64,000 nucleotides of DNA from SZUA-35 sp965530755 (GCA_965530755.1 CBESNA010000015.1:1-64000); one strand, 5' to 3'. Shown: positions 17,031 to 25,434, numbered from the stretch's first letter. Notes: a model not told the origin generated them from the letters alone. Numbers and translations: made by a program.

Positions 17031-18857
17031 TCAGAGACGTCCGGCGTCAGCGGCTGCTTGTTCAGCGGCGGTGAGCTGGCCCTCGACGATCGCAAGGCCC
17101 TTCTCCCAGAAGGTCGGGTCGGCCAGATCACAGCCGACGATCTTGCCGAGGTCCTCTGGCGAGCGTGAGCCACCGGCCCGAAGCAGATCCAGATAGGCCG
17201 GCACGAACTCGTCGCCGGTCTCCTGGTAACGGGCATAGACCGACAGGGCGAGGAGCTGGCCATACGCATAGGCGTAGACGTAGCCCGGCGTGCCCATGAA
17301 GTGAGGCACGTAGCTCCACCAGCTCTTGTAGCCCTCGCTGATCTCGACCGAATCACCGAGCATGGCGTTCTGCGTCTGAGCCCAGAGTTCGCCGAAGCCG
17401 TCCACCGAGATCTCGCCTTCTTCGCGACGAGCTACGTGGCACGCGTCCTCGAAACGATTCATCGCAACCTGGCGGAACACCGTAGCGATCGAGTCCTCGA
17501 GCGTCGTGGCGAGCAGGGAGAAGCGCTCGGCTGGATCGTCGATCATCGACAACAGACGGTTGGAAGTGACGGTCTCGCCGAACACCGAGGCCGTCTCCGC
17601 CACTGTCAGCGGTGTGCTGTGGTGGTAGATGCTCTGGTTCTCGCCGGCGAGGTAGAAGTGCACGCCGTGTCCGAGCTCATGGGCCAGGGTGGCCACGTCG
17701 CGGCTCTTGCCGGACCAGTTGAGCAGAACGTATGGGTGATGGTCTGGCGTGACGCCGGCGCAGAAGGCGCCGCCACGCTTTCCCGGTCTGGCCGGTCCGT
17801 CGATCCATTTCTCGTCGATGAACCGACCGACGATGCCAGCGAGTTCAGGTGAGAACGAGGCGTAGGCGTCGCGGACGATGCTGGTGGCTTCGCTCCAACC
17901 GATTGCACGCTCGGTCGTGGCCACTGACGCAGAGCGGTCGTAGTCGGCCAGCTTGTCGAGGCCGAGCACCTTGGCCTTGAGTGCGTACCAGCGCTGGGGG
18001 ATGTCGTAGCGGCTGACGACGGCGTCGACCAGCGCCTGCACCGACTCGTCAGTTGCCTCGTTGGACAGGTTGCGGCTCGACACCCAGGTGTCGAAGCCCC
18101 GCAGTCGGTCGTCGACCGACTTGTCGAGCAGCAGGGTGTTGTAGACGAACGCTCGAGTGCGCAGACCGGGTGCTAGGCCGGCGGTGATCGCGGTCGCCGC
18201 TGTCTTACGCACCTCGCGGTCGTTGCTCAGCGAGAGGGCCAGCGCCTGATCGAGCGGCTGCTTCTCTCCCCCGAGCTCGTCCGGCAGATCGACTTCGATC
18301 GCTGAGGTGAGTTCATCGAAGAGCCGCACCCACGCCGCGGCTCCGGACACCGACTTCTCGGCGACGATGGTCTCTTCGGCCTCGGTGAGCAGGTGAGGAC
18401 GGGTCTTGCGCAGGTTGTGCAGATGGTGACGACAGAAGTCGAGGTCGGCAGACTCCATGAGCTGATCGGCCCGCTCGTCCGGAACACTCGCCCACTCGAG
18501 ATCGAAGAAGATCATCTTGGTGGAGATCGCCGTGCTGCGTTCCTGCATCGCCATCATCTGCGCGCCCCGCTCGGGGTCGATGGTGTTCTCGCTGAATTTG
18601 AGCATGGCGTAGTGACCCGCTCGTGACATCAGATTGCTGATGACCTCGAACTCTCGCATGACCTCGGCGAGACCGGTCGCGTCGAGGGATGCGATCGTGC
18701 CTCGACGCTCGGTGATCTTGTCGGCCATTGCGTCGGCATCGTCGAGCAGCGAGTCCATGTTCTCGCCGTCGGGAATGATGGGTTCGAGGTTCCAGGCGAC
18801 GTCGGCCGCCGTGAGGTCAGCTTGGTCGATTTCCAGCTCGGTCAGATCTGCAGACAT
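17031..18857 (-). CDS. pepF: Oligoendopeptidase F (M3 metallopeptidase)
   Basis: Cytoplasmic zinc peptidase of 608 residues that trims short peptides. The zinc motif HELGHGVH lies near residue 390, with the third ligand Glu in TVAETASVFGET about 25 residues on. Length and the M3B features (ending with PGYVYAYAYGQLLALSVY) match PepF. No signal peptide is seen. It lies 43 bp upstream of the pheT stop region on the same strand but is not obviously part of the pheST operon. Confidence 0.94.
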   Translation of the reverse strand: MSADLTELEIDQADLTAADVAWNLEPIIPDGENMDSLLDDADAMADKITERRGTIASLDATGLAEVMREFEVISNLMSRAGHYAMLKFSENTIDPERGAQMMAMQERSTAISTKMIFFDLEWASVPDERADQLMESADLDFCRHHLHNLRKTRPHLLTEAEETIVAEKSVSGAAAWVRLFDELTSAIEVDLPDELGGEKQPLDQALALSLSNDREVRKTAATAITAGLAPGLRTRAFVYNTLLLDKSVDDRLRGFDTWVSSRNLSNEATDESVQALVDAVVSRYDIPQRWYALKAKVLGLDKLADYDRSASVATTERAIGWSEATSIVRDAYASFSPELAGIVGRFIDEKWIDGPARPGKRGGAFCAGVTPDHHPYVLLNWSGKSRDVATLAHELGHGVHFYLAGENQSIYHHSTPLTVAETASVFGETVTSNRLLSMIDDPAERFSLLATTLEDSIATVFRQVAMNRFEDACHVARREEGEISVDGFGELWAQTQNAMLGDSVEISEGYKSWWSYVPHFMGTPGYVYAYAYGQLLALSVYARYQETGDEFVPAYLDLLRAGGSRSPEDLGKIVGCDLADPTFWEKGLAIVEGQLTAAEQAAADAGRL

Positions 18858-18900
18858 CTGACCAGTCTGCCTCGTATTTCCGGTCAGCCTCGTACTTCGA

Positions 18901-21294
18901 TCAACGAAGCGTTGCCCGATGATGTTTGGCGGCTGCGCCCACGATCTGGAGCCGCAGCTCGGTGACCTCGGCGTCGGTCAAGGTGCGATCCGCTGCCCGC
19001 AGGCGAACCCGATAAGCGAGCGAGCGCACGCCGTCGGCGCCGAGGGACTCGGAGCGGAACACGTCGAACAACTCCACCGATTCCACCTCCGCACCACCGG
19101 CCTTGTTGATCGTGGCAGCAACGTCGGCCGCCGACACGGCATCGTCGACGAGGAACGCCAGATCGACGTCGCTCGCCGGGTACTTCGAGATCGCCTTGAA
19201 CTTCGGAGGTTGTTCCATCGCTCGAACCATGGGCGGCACCCGCAACTGCAACCAGGCCACCCGCCCCTGGACCGAGAAGCGGCCGAGCACGCCGGGATCG
19301 ATCTCGCCGACCTCGCCCAGCGGCTTGCCCCGAAACTGGATCTCGGCCGAACGAGTCGGGTGCAGCCCGGGCAGAGCTCGGTTGACCACCTTCACGCCGG
19401 ACAGATTCAGCGCTGCAGCCACCCGATTCATGATGCCAACGGCAACACGTGCGTCGGCGTCGGCGACGATGGCGGCCACCCATTCCTCTTCCATGGGGAG
19501 TTCGTCGTTGGTCGGCAGGTAGACCGTGCCCAACTCGAACAATCGGACACCAGCGATCTGGCGGGACTGGTTGTATCCGACCGAGCTGAGCAGGCCCGGC
19601 AGCAGTGACGTCCGGAGCATGGACTCCTCGGCCACCAATGGATTTGCCAAGGAAATGGCTTCCTCCGCCAGACCCGCTCGCTCCAGATCGCCGGGGGCGA
19701 GGAACGGCAACGGCATGGCTTCGTTGCACCCCTCCGCCATGAAGGCCCGCCGGATCTGGCGCCGGGCCCGCTGTGTGGAGGTGAGCTCACCCGTTTGGGC
19801 AGGGGTCGGGACACGCGATCCGGACTTCTCGTAGCCGTGATGACGACCGATCTCCTCGACGAGGTCGATTTCGGCGGTGCAGTCGGGACGCCAGGTTGGG
19901 ATCTCGACGCTCAGCACTGTTTCCTCGCCGGCGGAGGTACCGCGAACGGAGAAGCCGATCGGGGTCAGATAGCTCGAGATCATGCCCGCATCGAGATCGA
20001 TGTTGAGCAACTTGTTGACCCTGGCGATACGCAGGTCGACGGTGGTCGGCGGCTGCACCGATCCGTCGACCATGACCCGACCGGCTGCCACCGTGGCGCC
20101 GCAGATCTCGACAGCAAGCTGACAGAAACGATCGAGTGCTCGCTCGATGCCGAACGGATCGGCTCCGCGCTCGAACCGCGTCGACGCCTCGGATCGGAGA
20201 CCGAGCCTGCGGCTGGTCTTCGCAATCGTCATTCGATCCCAGACGGCAGCCTCGAGCAGGACACTCGTGGTGGTGTCGCTGATCTCGGTGGCCGCGCCGC
20301 CCATCACGCCGGCAAGGCTGATCGGCTCATCGGCACCGTTGCAGACCACGCCATCGGCGTCGGTCAAGGACCGCTCGACATCGTCGAGGGTCGTGAGCGA
20401 TTCACCCTCAGACGCCATCCGCACCCGGAGCGCTCCGTCCGGCACGGTGGCAAGGTCGAAGGTGTGATTGGGCTGACCGACCTCGAGCATCACGTAGTTC
20501 GAGATGTCGACGATGGCATTGATCGGGCGCTGACCGCACGCTTCCAGGCGGCGCTGCATCCATGCCGGCGACGGGCCGATGTTGATGCCGTCGAGGACTC
20601 GCGCCCCGAAGCGCAGACAGAGCTCGGGGTCGACGATCTTCACCGAGGCACGCTCGTGAGCTCCGGGCTCGGTCTCGGCGAGTTCGATCTTCGGGAGCTC
20701 GAACCGCAGACCGAGCTTGCCGGCCAGGTCGCGGGCAACGCCGATGATCGACAGGCCGTCTGGGCGGTTGCCCTCCACATCGATGTCGAACACGGTGTCG
20801 GTCTCGACGCCGAGCGCATCGGTCAGGGATTGCCCGACCGCAAACGACGGGTCGAGCACCATGATCCCGTCGGCGTCGTCACCGACGCCGAGTTCGGTCT
20901 CGGAGCAGATCATCCCGTTGGACCACTCGCCCCGGAGCTTGCGCCTTGCGATCTCGAGACCGCCGGGCATCACGGTGCCAAGGGTCGCCAATGGCACGAG
21001 GTCACCAACCGCCATGTTGAAAGCCCCACAACAGATCTGCAGTGACTCACCTTCTGGCGACGCGACACCGCCGGTGTCGACATCGACGAGCTGGATCTTG
21101 TCGGCTTCAGGGTGGGCTCGCAGGTCGAGCACCTTCGCCACCACGATGCCGTCCCACTCGGCGCCGGTGTGTGTAACGGACTCGACGACGAGACCCAGGT
21201 TCGTGAGAACCTCGGCCAGGCCGGCTGGGTCGTCCTCGAACTCGCCGAACCCCTCGGGGACGAACTCGCGCATCCAGGAAAGCAAGACGTTCAT
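18901..21294 (-). CDS. pheT: Phenylalanyl-tRNA synthetase beta subunit
   Basis: Large subunit (797 residues) of the (alpha-beta)2 enzyme. Domains in order: core, tRNA-binding EMAP-like domain (about 40-155, VVAKVLDLRAHPEADKIQ), B3/B4 editing domain (about 210-375), B5 domain (about 405-475), the catalytic-like core, and the C-terminal FDX-ACB anticodon-binding domain (KYPASDVDLAFLVDD). It starts 33 bp after pheS, on the same strand, as in most bacteria. Confidence 0.97.
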   Translation of the reverse strand: MNVLLSWMREFVPEGFGEFEDDPAGLAEVLTNLGLVVESVTHTGAEWDGIVVAKVLDLRAHPEADKIQLVDVDTGGVASPEGESLQICCGAFNMAVGDLVPLATLGTVMPGGLEIARRKLRGEWSNGMICSETELGVGDDADGIMVLDPSFAVGQSLTDALGVETDTVFDIDVEGNRPDGLSIIGVARDLAGKLGLRFELPKIELAETEPGAHERASVKIVDPELCLRFGARVLDGINIGPSPAWMQRRLEACGQRPINAIVDISNYVMLEVGQPNHTFDLATVPDGALRVRMASEGESLTTLDDVERSLTDADGVVCNGADEPISLAGVMGGAATEISDTTTSVLLEAAVWDRMTIAKTSRRLGLRSEASTRFERGADPFGIERALDRFCQLAVEICGATVAAGRVMVDGSVQPPTTVDLRIARVNKLLNIDLDAGMISSYLTPIGFSVRGTSAGEETVLSVEIPTWRPDCTAEIDLVEEIGRHHGYEKSGSRVPTPAQTGELTSTQRARRQIRRAFMAEGCNEAMPLPFLAPGDLERAGLAEEAISLANPLVAEESMLRTSLLPGLLSSVGYNQSRQIAGVRLFELGTVYLPTNDELPMEEEWVAAIVADADARVAVGIMNRVAAALNLSGVKVVNRALPGLHPTRSAEIQFRGKPLGEVGEIDPGVLGRFSVQGRVAWLQLRVPPMVRAMEQPPKFKAISKYPASDVDLAFLVDDAVSAADVAATINKAGGAEVESVELFDVFRSESLGADGVRSLAYRVRLRAADRTLTDAEVTELRLQIVGAAAKHHRATLR

Positions 21295-21327
21295 GTGATC
21301 AGCCTCTTCTCAGTCTCGGAGTCCCGG

Positions 21328-22314
21328 TCAGAACTGTTCGAGGAATCGAACGTCGTTCTGGAACATGTCGCGCAGGTCACTGACGCCGTATTTCATGAGC
21401 GCCAGACGGTCGATGCCGAATCCGAACGCAAAGCCGGACCACTCCTCGGGATCGATCCCGCCGGCTCGAAGCACATCCGGGTGCACCATGCCGCAACCGG
21501 CCATCTCCAGCCAGCTGCCGTCCGGCTGCTGCAGGTCGTACTCGGCCGACGGTTCGGTGAACGGGAAATAGTTGGGTCGCAGTCGCGATGGGAAACTCTT
21601 CCCGAAATAGGCGGTGACGAAGGCGTCGATGGTGCCTGCGAGGTCGGCGAGCGTGATGTCGCGATCGATCACCAATCCCTCGATCTGGTGGAAGACCGGC
21701 ATGTGGGTGGCATCGGCGGTGTCGCGGCGGAAGACGCGACCCGGTGCCACGATCGCGATCGGCGGATCCTGCTCCAGCATGGTGCGGATCTGTACCGGCG
21801 ATGTATGTGTCCGGAGCAGGGAGCTCCCAGGCTCGCCGTGATTGACGTAGATCGTGTCGAATCCGTCTCGAGCCGGATGACCCTTCGGGATGTTGAGCGC
21901 ATCGAAGTTGTGCCAATCGGTCTCGACGTGAGGCCCCTCGGCAATCCGGAAGCCCATACCGACGAAGACGTCCTCCAACTTCTCCCAGGTCTGGGTGACG
22001 ATGTGGGCGTGACCAACTGCTTTCGGCGCGACGACTTCGGTGAGGTCCATGCGCTCTGCGTCGAGCTGGATCGTCCGCTCGGACGCTTCCACAGAGGAGA
22101 TCCGTTGGTTGACGGCCGTCTCGATCTGCTGCCGGGCTTCGTTGAGCGCGCGGCCGGCATCCTTGCGACTGTCGACCGGAAGCGAACCGATCTGCTTCTT
22201 GAGCGCATCCAACTCGTCGGTGCGCTGCTTCAGAAACGACCGCAGCGACCCAGAGTCGGTGAGCTTGTCGAGCTCACCTGAGGTGTCTGTCAGTCGTCGG
22301 ATGTCGTCGAGCAT
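21328..22314 (-). CDS. pheS: Phenylalanyl-tRNA synthetase alpha subunit
   Basis: Catalytic subunit, 328 residues. Class II motif 2 is PGRVFRRDTADATHMPVFHQ and motif 3 is GFGIDRLALMKYG; HTSPVQIRTM is the Phe-site region. An N-terminal coiled coil (LKKQIGSLPVDSRKDAGRAL) binds tRNA. ATG at 22314 is preferred to an ATG 72 nt upstream because it gives the family length and because TACCCT sits 6 nt before it. Confidence 0.97.
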   Translation of the reverse strand: MLDDIRRLTDTSGELDKLTDSGSLRSFLKQRTDELDALKKQIGSLPVDSRKDAGRALNEARQQIETAVNQRISSVEASERTIQLDAERMDLTEVVAPKAVGHAHIVTQTWEKLEDVFVGMGFRIAEGPHVETDWHNFDALNIPKGHPARDGFDTIYVNHGEPGSSLLRTHTSPVQIRTMLEQDPPIAIVAPGRVFRRDTADATHMPVFHQIEGLVIDRDITLADLAGTIDAFVTAYFGKSFPSRLRPNYFPFTEPSAEYDLQQPDGSWLEMAGCGMVHPDVLRAGGIDPEEWSGFAFGFGIDRLALMKYGVSDLRDMFQNDVRFLEQF

Positions 22315-22320
22315 CGGGCC

Positions 22321-22326
22321 AGGGTA
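22321..22326 (-). promoter_or_regulatory. Candidate -10 box (TACCCT) of pheST
   Basis: Read on the minus strand, TACCCT is followed by ggcccg and then the pheS ATG. The spacing predicts a leaderless pheST mRNA, so classical leader attenuation or a T-box is not expected. Confidence 0.4.
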
Positions 22327-22396
22327 GCGAAGCCGTGACCAGGTGAAGAGCCAGTTTCTCCAGCCACCTCCCTGCCTTCCCCTCACGTCGTTCTGT

Positions 22397-22431
22397 GTTG
22401 CGTTTTCAGCGGTATCCGCCGCAAACGCAAC
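22397..22431 (-). terminator. Strong hairpin between TrmH-family gene and pheST
   Basis: A 9-bp stem (GTTGCGTTT at 22397-22405 with AAACGCAAC at 22423-22431) encloses a 3x3 internal loop and a second 4-bp stem GCGG/CCGC with a 3-nt loop. It lies 20 bp after the stop of the 22451-23230 gene and upstream of the pheS promoter, so it probably ends the upstream transcript. There is no T-run on either side, so termination might need Rho or NusG. Confidence 0.45.
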
Positions 22432-22450
22432 GCAGATCAGCAGGCGCGGC

Positions 22451-23230
22451 TCAGCGGGCGCGGCGTTGGCGCAAGCTCTCGAAGCAGAGAACGGCGCCGG
22501 CGGCAGCCACGTTCAACGATTCGGTCGGCCCGGCCAGCGGGATCGTGACCGTGCGGTCGGCTGCGGCGACGGCGGCCGCGTCGAGCCCAGCCGCCTCGTT
22601 GCCCAGGATCAATGCGACCGAGGTGAGGTCGGCGTCGGCATAGTCGGGTGCCGTGGAATCCACCACCGTTGCCACGACCTCTCGGCCGCTCCCCCGCAGT
22701 TCGGCGAACGCGTGGTGCAGTTCGCGGAGCTCGATCACTGGCAGCCGCAAGCGAGCGCCGGCAGACGCCCTGACCACCTTGGGATTGGTGGTGTCGACCG
22801 TCGAGCCGATCATCGCCACAGCAGCAAAACCCGCAGCTTCAGCGGTACGCAACAACGCTCCGGCGTTGCCCGGATCGCTGAGGTCGACCAGCCCGAGCAC
22901 CGGGCCGTCGCCGATCGTGTCGAGCGAGTGCTCTGGCACTCGCACCACGGCACACACCGGCTGAGGCGAGACCGTGGCCAACACGCCGGCGAGCACACCG
23001 CCTCGGACCCAGTGCAGTTCGTCAACGACGTGAGCGCCCTCGGGAATCGACAGCATCTCTTCGTCGACGTACAGCTCGAGGACCTCGATGAGACCTGCGG
23101 TCTGGGCCGCGAGGGCTTCCGCGACCAGTACCGGTCCCTCCACGACGAAGGCCCGCTCCGAGGAGCGGGCCTGTCGTTGTTTGATCAGCTTCCGGAGGCG
23201 CTTGATGCGGTCGTTCGAGGCAGCGAGCAT
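22451..23230 (-). CDS. TrmH/SpoU-family RNA 2'-O-methyltransferase
   Basis: A 259-residue SPOUT methyltransferase. An N-terminal substrate-binding domain (RQARSSERAFVVEGPVLVAEAL) precedes the knotted catalytic domain with motif 1 DLSDPGNAGALLRTAEAAGF, motif 2 LILGNEAAGL and motif 3 IPLAGPTESLNVAAAGAVLCFE. The family modifies rRNA or tRNA; the exact target is not visible (RlmB-like or TsnR-like are possible). It follows rplT by 34 bp on the same strand, a common arrangement of infC-rpmI-rplT-trmH-pheST. Confidence 0.93.
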   Translation of the reverse strand: MLAASNDRIKRLRKLIKQRQARSSERAFVVEGPVLVAEALAAQTAGLIEVLELYVDEEMLSIPEGAHVVDELHWVRGGVLAGVLATVSPQPVCAVVRVPEHSLDTIGDGPVLGLVDLSDPGNAGALLRTAEAAGFAAVAMIGSTVDTTNPKVVRASAGARLRLPVIELRELHHAFAELRGSGREVVATVVDSTAPDYADADLTSVALILGNEAAGLDAAAVAAADRTVTIPLAGPTESLNVAAAGAVLCFESLRQRRAR

Positions 23231-23264
23231 CTCCGGCAGTCAGTCGTGTCGCAGCGTCGCTGGA

Positions 23265-23639
23265 TCAGGCAGCTTCGGCTGCGTTGGCCGCAGCCTCGTT
23301 GGCCGTCTTCACCAGTGCTGCGAAGGCGTCGGCATCGTTGACCGCCAGGTCGGCGAGGACCTTGCGGTCCACTTCGACACCGGCGTGCTTGAGGCCGGCG
23401 ATGAAACGGCTGTACGTGGTGCCATTCAGACGGCATGCCGCGTTGATTCGCTGGATCCAGAGCTTGCGGAATTCGCCCTTGCGGGCCCGGCGGTCACGGT
23501 AGGCGTAGTTGCCCGAGTGCATGACCTGCTCGTTGGCGGCCCGGACGCTGCGGCTTTTGTTGCCGTAGTAGCCCTTGGCCTTCTCCAGTGTTGCGCGGCG
23601 GCGCTTCTTGGAATGGACGGAGCGCTTCACTCTGGCCAT
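23265..23639 (-). CDS. rplT: 50S ribosomal protein L20
   Basis: 124 residues, beginning MARVKRSVHSKKRRRATLEK and containing the conserved YYGNKSRSVRAANEQVMHSG and AYRDRRARKGEFRKLWIQRI segments. L20 initiates 50S assembly and in several bacteria represses its own operon through the infC leader. It follows rpmI by 71 bp. Confidence 0.98.
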   Translation of the reverse strand: MARVKRSVHSKKRRRATLEKAKGYYGNKSRSVRAANEQVMHSGNYAYRDRRARKGEFRKLWIQRINAACRLNGTTYSRFIAGLKHAGVEVDRKVLADLAVNDADAFAALVKTANEAAANAAEAA

Positions 23640-23710
23640 GTCGATCTCCTGTGTTCGTAGTGGGGTGCGGTGGTGTCGATGTCGAGCGGATCACGTGATC
23701 CGCTCCGGAG

Positions 23711-23905
23711 TCAGCTCGAGAGGAGCTTCTTGATCTTGGGCATGTCGGCCTTGTCGACCAGTTCAGGCCCAGAAAGGCGACGCTTGCGCCGGCTCGACAT
23801 CTTGGTGTTGAAGTGGTTCAAGTTGCGTTGGCGACGACGGATCTTGCCGCTGCCGGTGACCTTGAATCGCTTCGCAGCACCTTTGTGTGTCTTCATCTTT
23901 GGCAT
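23711..23905 (-). CDS. rpmI: 50S ribosomal protein L35
   Basis: A 64-residue basic protein with the canonical start MPKMKTHKGAAKRFKVTGSG and an RRQRNLNHFNTKMSSRRKR segment. It is the middle gene of infC-rpmI-rplT, 60 bp after infC. Confidence 0.98.
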   Translation of the reverse strand: MPKMKTHKGAAKRFKVTGSGKIRRRQRNLNHFNTKMSSRRKRRLSGPELVDKADMPKIKKLLSS

Positions 23906-23965
23906 GGGGGACTCCTCGTGTGGACGGCTCGTGCGTCGAGCGAGTGATCGTGACCGCCGGGCGGT

Positions 23966-24736
23966 CTATTCGGTTGCGTCGACGATTTCTGCTTCATCCG
24001 CGGTGACGTCGACCGTCTCGGTCACGTCTGCGGTCTCGGCTGTTGCGTCGGTCGCTTCTGGTGTTGCTTCGGCCGCTTCTGGTGTTGCTTCGACCGTTTC
24101 TGGTGTTGCTTCGGGTTGCGGATCGGCGGCTTCAGACTCGAGGTCAGCTTCGGCGGCGGCACGTGCTCCCGCTTCCGCCTTCTCTGCTTTGGCTGCTTCT
24201 CTGGCCAGCGCTGCCATCTTCTTGGAGTCCGGGCCGAGCACCATGGTCATGTTGCGCCCATCCAAACGGGGATAGGCCTCGACCTTGGCGTAGGCGTCGG
24301 TTTTCTCGGCGATGTTGTCGAGGATCTTTCGTCCGAGCTCAGGGTGGGTCACTTCGCGACCACGGAACATGATCGTGATCTTGACCTTGTTGCCCTCGAG
24401 CAGGAACTTTTCGACTTTTCGGGTCTTGGTGTCGAAGTCGCCCCCCGAGATCTTCGGGCGGTACTTCATTTCCTTGACCGTCACGTGGCTGGTCTTCTTG
24501 CGAGATTCTTTCGCCCGTTGCGCTGCTTCGTACTTGTATTTCCCGTAATCCATGATGCGGACGACGGGTGGGTTCGCCTTGTCGGCGACCTCGACGAGGT
24601 CGAGGCCGAGTTCACGCGACATCGAGAGGGCTTCGGGCATCGGCCGGATTCCGAGCTGTTCTCCGTCTGGAGATATCAACCGGACTTCTCGCGCCCGAAT
24701 CTTCTCGTTGATCCGGGGCTCATCTGACGCAGCTAT
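23966..24736 (-). CDS. infC: Translation initiation factor IF-3 (non-AUG start, acidic C-terminal tail)
   Basis: IF-3 blocks premature 50S joining and proofreads the initiator codon. The conserved N-terminus PRINEKIRAREVRLISPDG is encoded upstream of every ATG, GTG and usable TTG in this frame. An in-frame TGA (24745-24743) lies just before it. The best start is ATA at 24736-24734, 9 nt after the strong site GAGGAG, giving 256 residues; an ATC or ATT a few codons later is possible. Non-AUG starts in infC (AUU in E. coli) allow IF-3 to repress itself. The N-domain, linker and C-domain end near residue 185. A tail of about 70 residues rich in Glu, Ala and Thr follows, built on a 21-bp repeat. 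First gene of infC-rpmI-rplT. Confidence 0.95.
   Translation of the reverse strand: MAASDEPRINEKIRAREVRLISPDGEQLGIRPMPEALSMSRELGLDLVEVADKANPPVVRIMDYGKYKYEAAQRAKESRKKTSHVTVKEMKYRPKISGGDFDTKTRKVEKFLLEGNKVKITIMFRGREVTHPELGRKILDNIAEKTDAYAKVEAYPRLDGRNMTMVLGPDSKKMAALAREAAKAEKAEAGARAAAEADLESEAADPQPEATPETVEATPEAAEATPEATDATAETADVTETVDVTADEAEIVDATE
24053..24113. repeat. 21-bp tandem repeat (three copies) in infC tail
   Basis: A 19-nt core recurs at 24053-24071, 24074-24092 and 24095-24113, a period of 21 bp; the third copy has one difference. On the coding strand it yields seven-residue repeats of the form EATPEAA in the acidic IF-3 tail. Copy number may vary between strains by slippage without breaking the frame. 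Confidence 0.9.
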
Positions 24737-24965
24737 TGCTGATCACTCCTCATGCAGGTTCTGTCCTTTTCGCAGCGGAGTCTTCTTCCGCTTGGTTGGG
24801 TGGCGTCGTTCGGAGAAGAGAGCGACGACCCAACACCGCACCGAGCAGAACTCGCAAATGGTGACGGGACGCTTGCATGAACCGGGCCATCTGGACACCG
24901 GGTGGAACCCGGCCGACGGAACGGTGGGGCTGCGAGCCCTCTTCTTTTCAGACCTGTGGAGACTA
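24737..24965 (-). promoter_or_regulatory. infC operon promoter and structured leader
   Basis: TAGTCT (24965-24960, minus strand) is a likely -10, implying a leader of about 215 nt. The leader holds GGGCTcgcAGCCC (24939-24927), CCGGGT/ACCCGG with a 3-nt loop (24912-24898), and near the start a 12-bp bulged hairpin pairing 24795-24801 with 24828-24834 and 24804-24808 with 24823-24827. A tiny reading frame ATG (24753) to TAG (24735-24733) overlaps the presumed ATA start. L20 or IF-3 feedback is known for this operon elsewhere; no named leader family was recognised here. Confidence 0.45.
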
Positions 24966-24987
24966 CCACGGCCGAACGGAAACGCGC

Positions 24988-25013
24988 CGGCTCGATGCTG
25001 CGGCTCGATGCTG
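24988..25013. repeat. 13-bp exact tandem duplication upstream of DUF1844 gene
   Basis: The unit CGGCTCGATGCTG occurs at 24988-25000 and 25001-25013, followed by a partial third copy (CGGCT) that runs into the TAGATT box at 25018-25023. It occupies the spacer and -35 region of the presumed promoter. Confidence 0.9.
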
Positions 25014-25032
25014 CGGCTAGATTCGTCGGGCT

Positions 25033-25431
25033 ATGAGCCTTTGGACCCCTGACGGAGAACACCCGATCCCCCCGGCTGATGCCGCTCCGGCCGATGATCT
25101 GACCGAGGAACAGCAGGAACAGGCCCGGTTGATGGCCAAGGAGATGGCCGAGGCCCGTGCGCAGTTGCTCGAGGCCGAGGTGGCCACGGTGATCACGAAT
25201 CATGCGTTGGGCATCTACGAGCTGGCCGCGCTGCACATCACGGCTGACAACCCCGACATGGTCGAGGCCCGGCTGGCCGTCGACGCCCTCGGGGCGCTGG
25301 TCGAGGGACTCGAGGGACGGTTGGGCGACGGCGAACCAACGTTGGCAGACGCGCTTGCCAACATCAAGATCGGCTACGTCCAACGGGTCAACCAACTGAA
25401 GAAGGAAGCCGGCGAGCAAGCGGCCGATTGA
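25033..25431 (+). CDS. DUF1844-family protein
   Basis: A 132-residue protein matching the DUF1844 pattern, seen next to infC in other actinobacteria. The N-terminal 20 residues are Pro/Ala-rich. A helical core (LTEEQQEQARLMAKEMAEARAQ) is followed by the typical ending with DMVEARLAVDALGALVEGL and a final YVQRVN. Function is unknown. It is divergent from infC, has a TAGATT box 9 nt before its ATG, and is convergent with the sigma-factor gene with only 3 bp between stops. Confidence 0.85.
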   Translation: MSLWTPDGEHPIPPADAAPADDLTEEQQEQARLMAKEMAEARAQLLEAEVATVITNHALGIYELAALHITADNPDMVEARLAVDALGALVEGLEGRLGDGEPTLADALANIKIGYVQRVNQLKKEAGEQAAD

Positions 25432-25434
25432 GGC

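Noticed and set aside
19795..21045. Long plus-strand frame opposite pheT
   Set aside because: Mirror of pheT codons; composition dominated by Asp, Arg, Gly and His; no domain.
24927..24949. Plus-strand intrinsic terminator (GGGCT-gcg-AGCCC then T-rich)
   Set aside because: It would point rightwards but no rightward gene lies upstream of it; it is more likely a hairpin of the infC leader read from the other strand.
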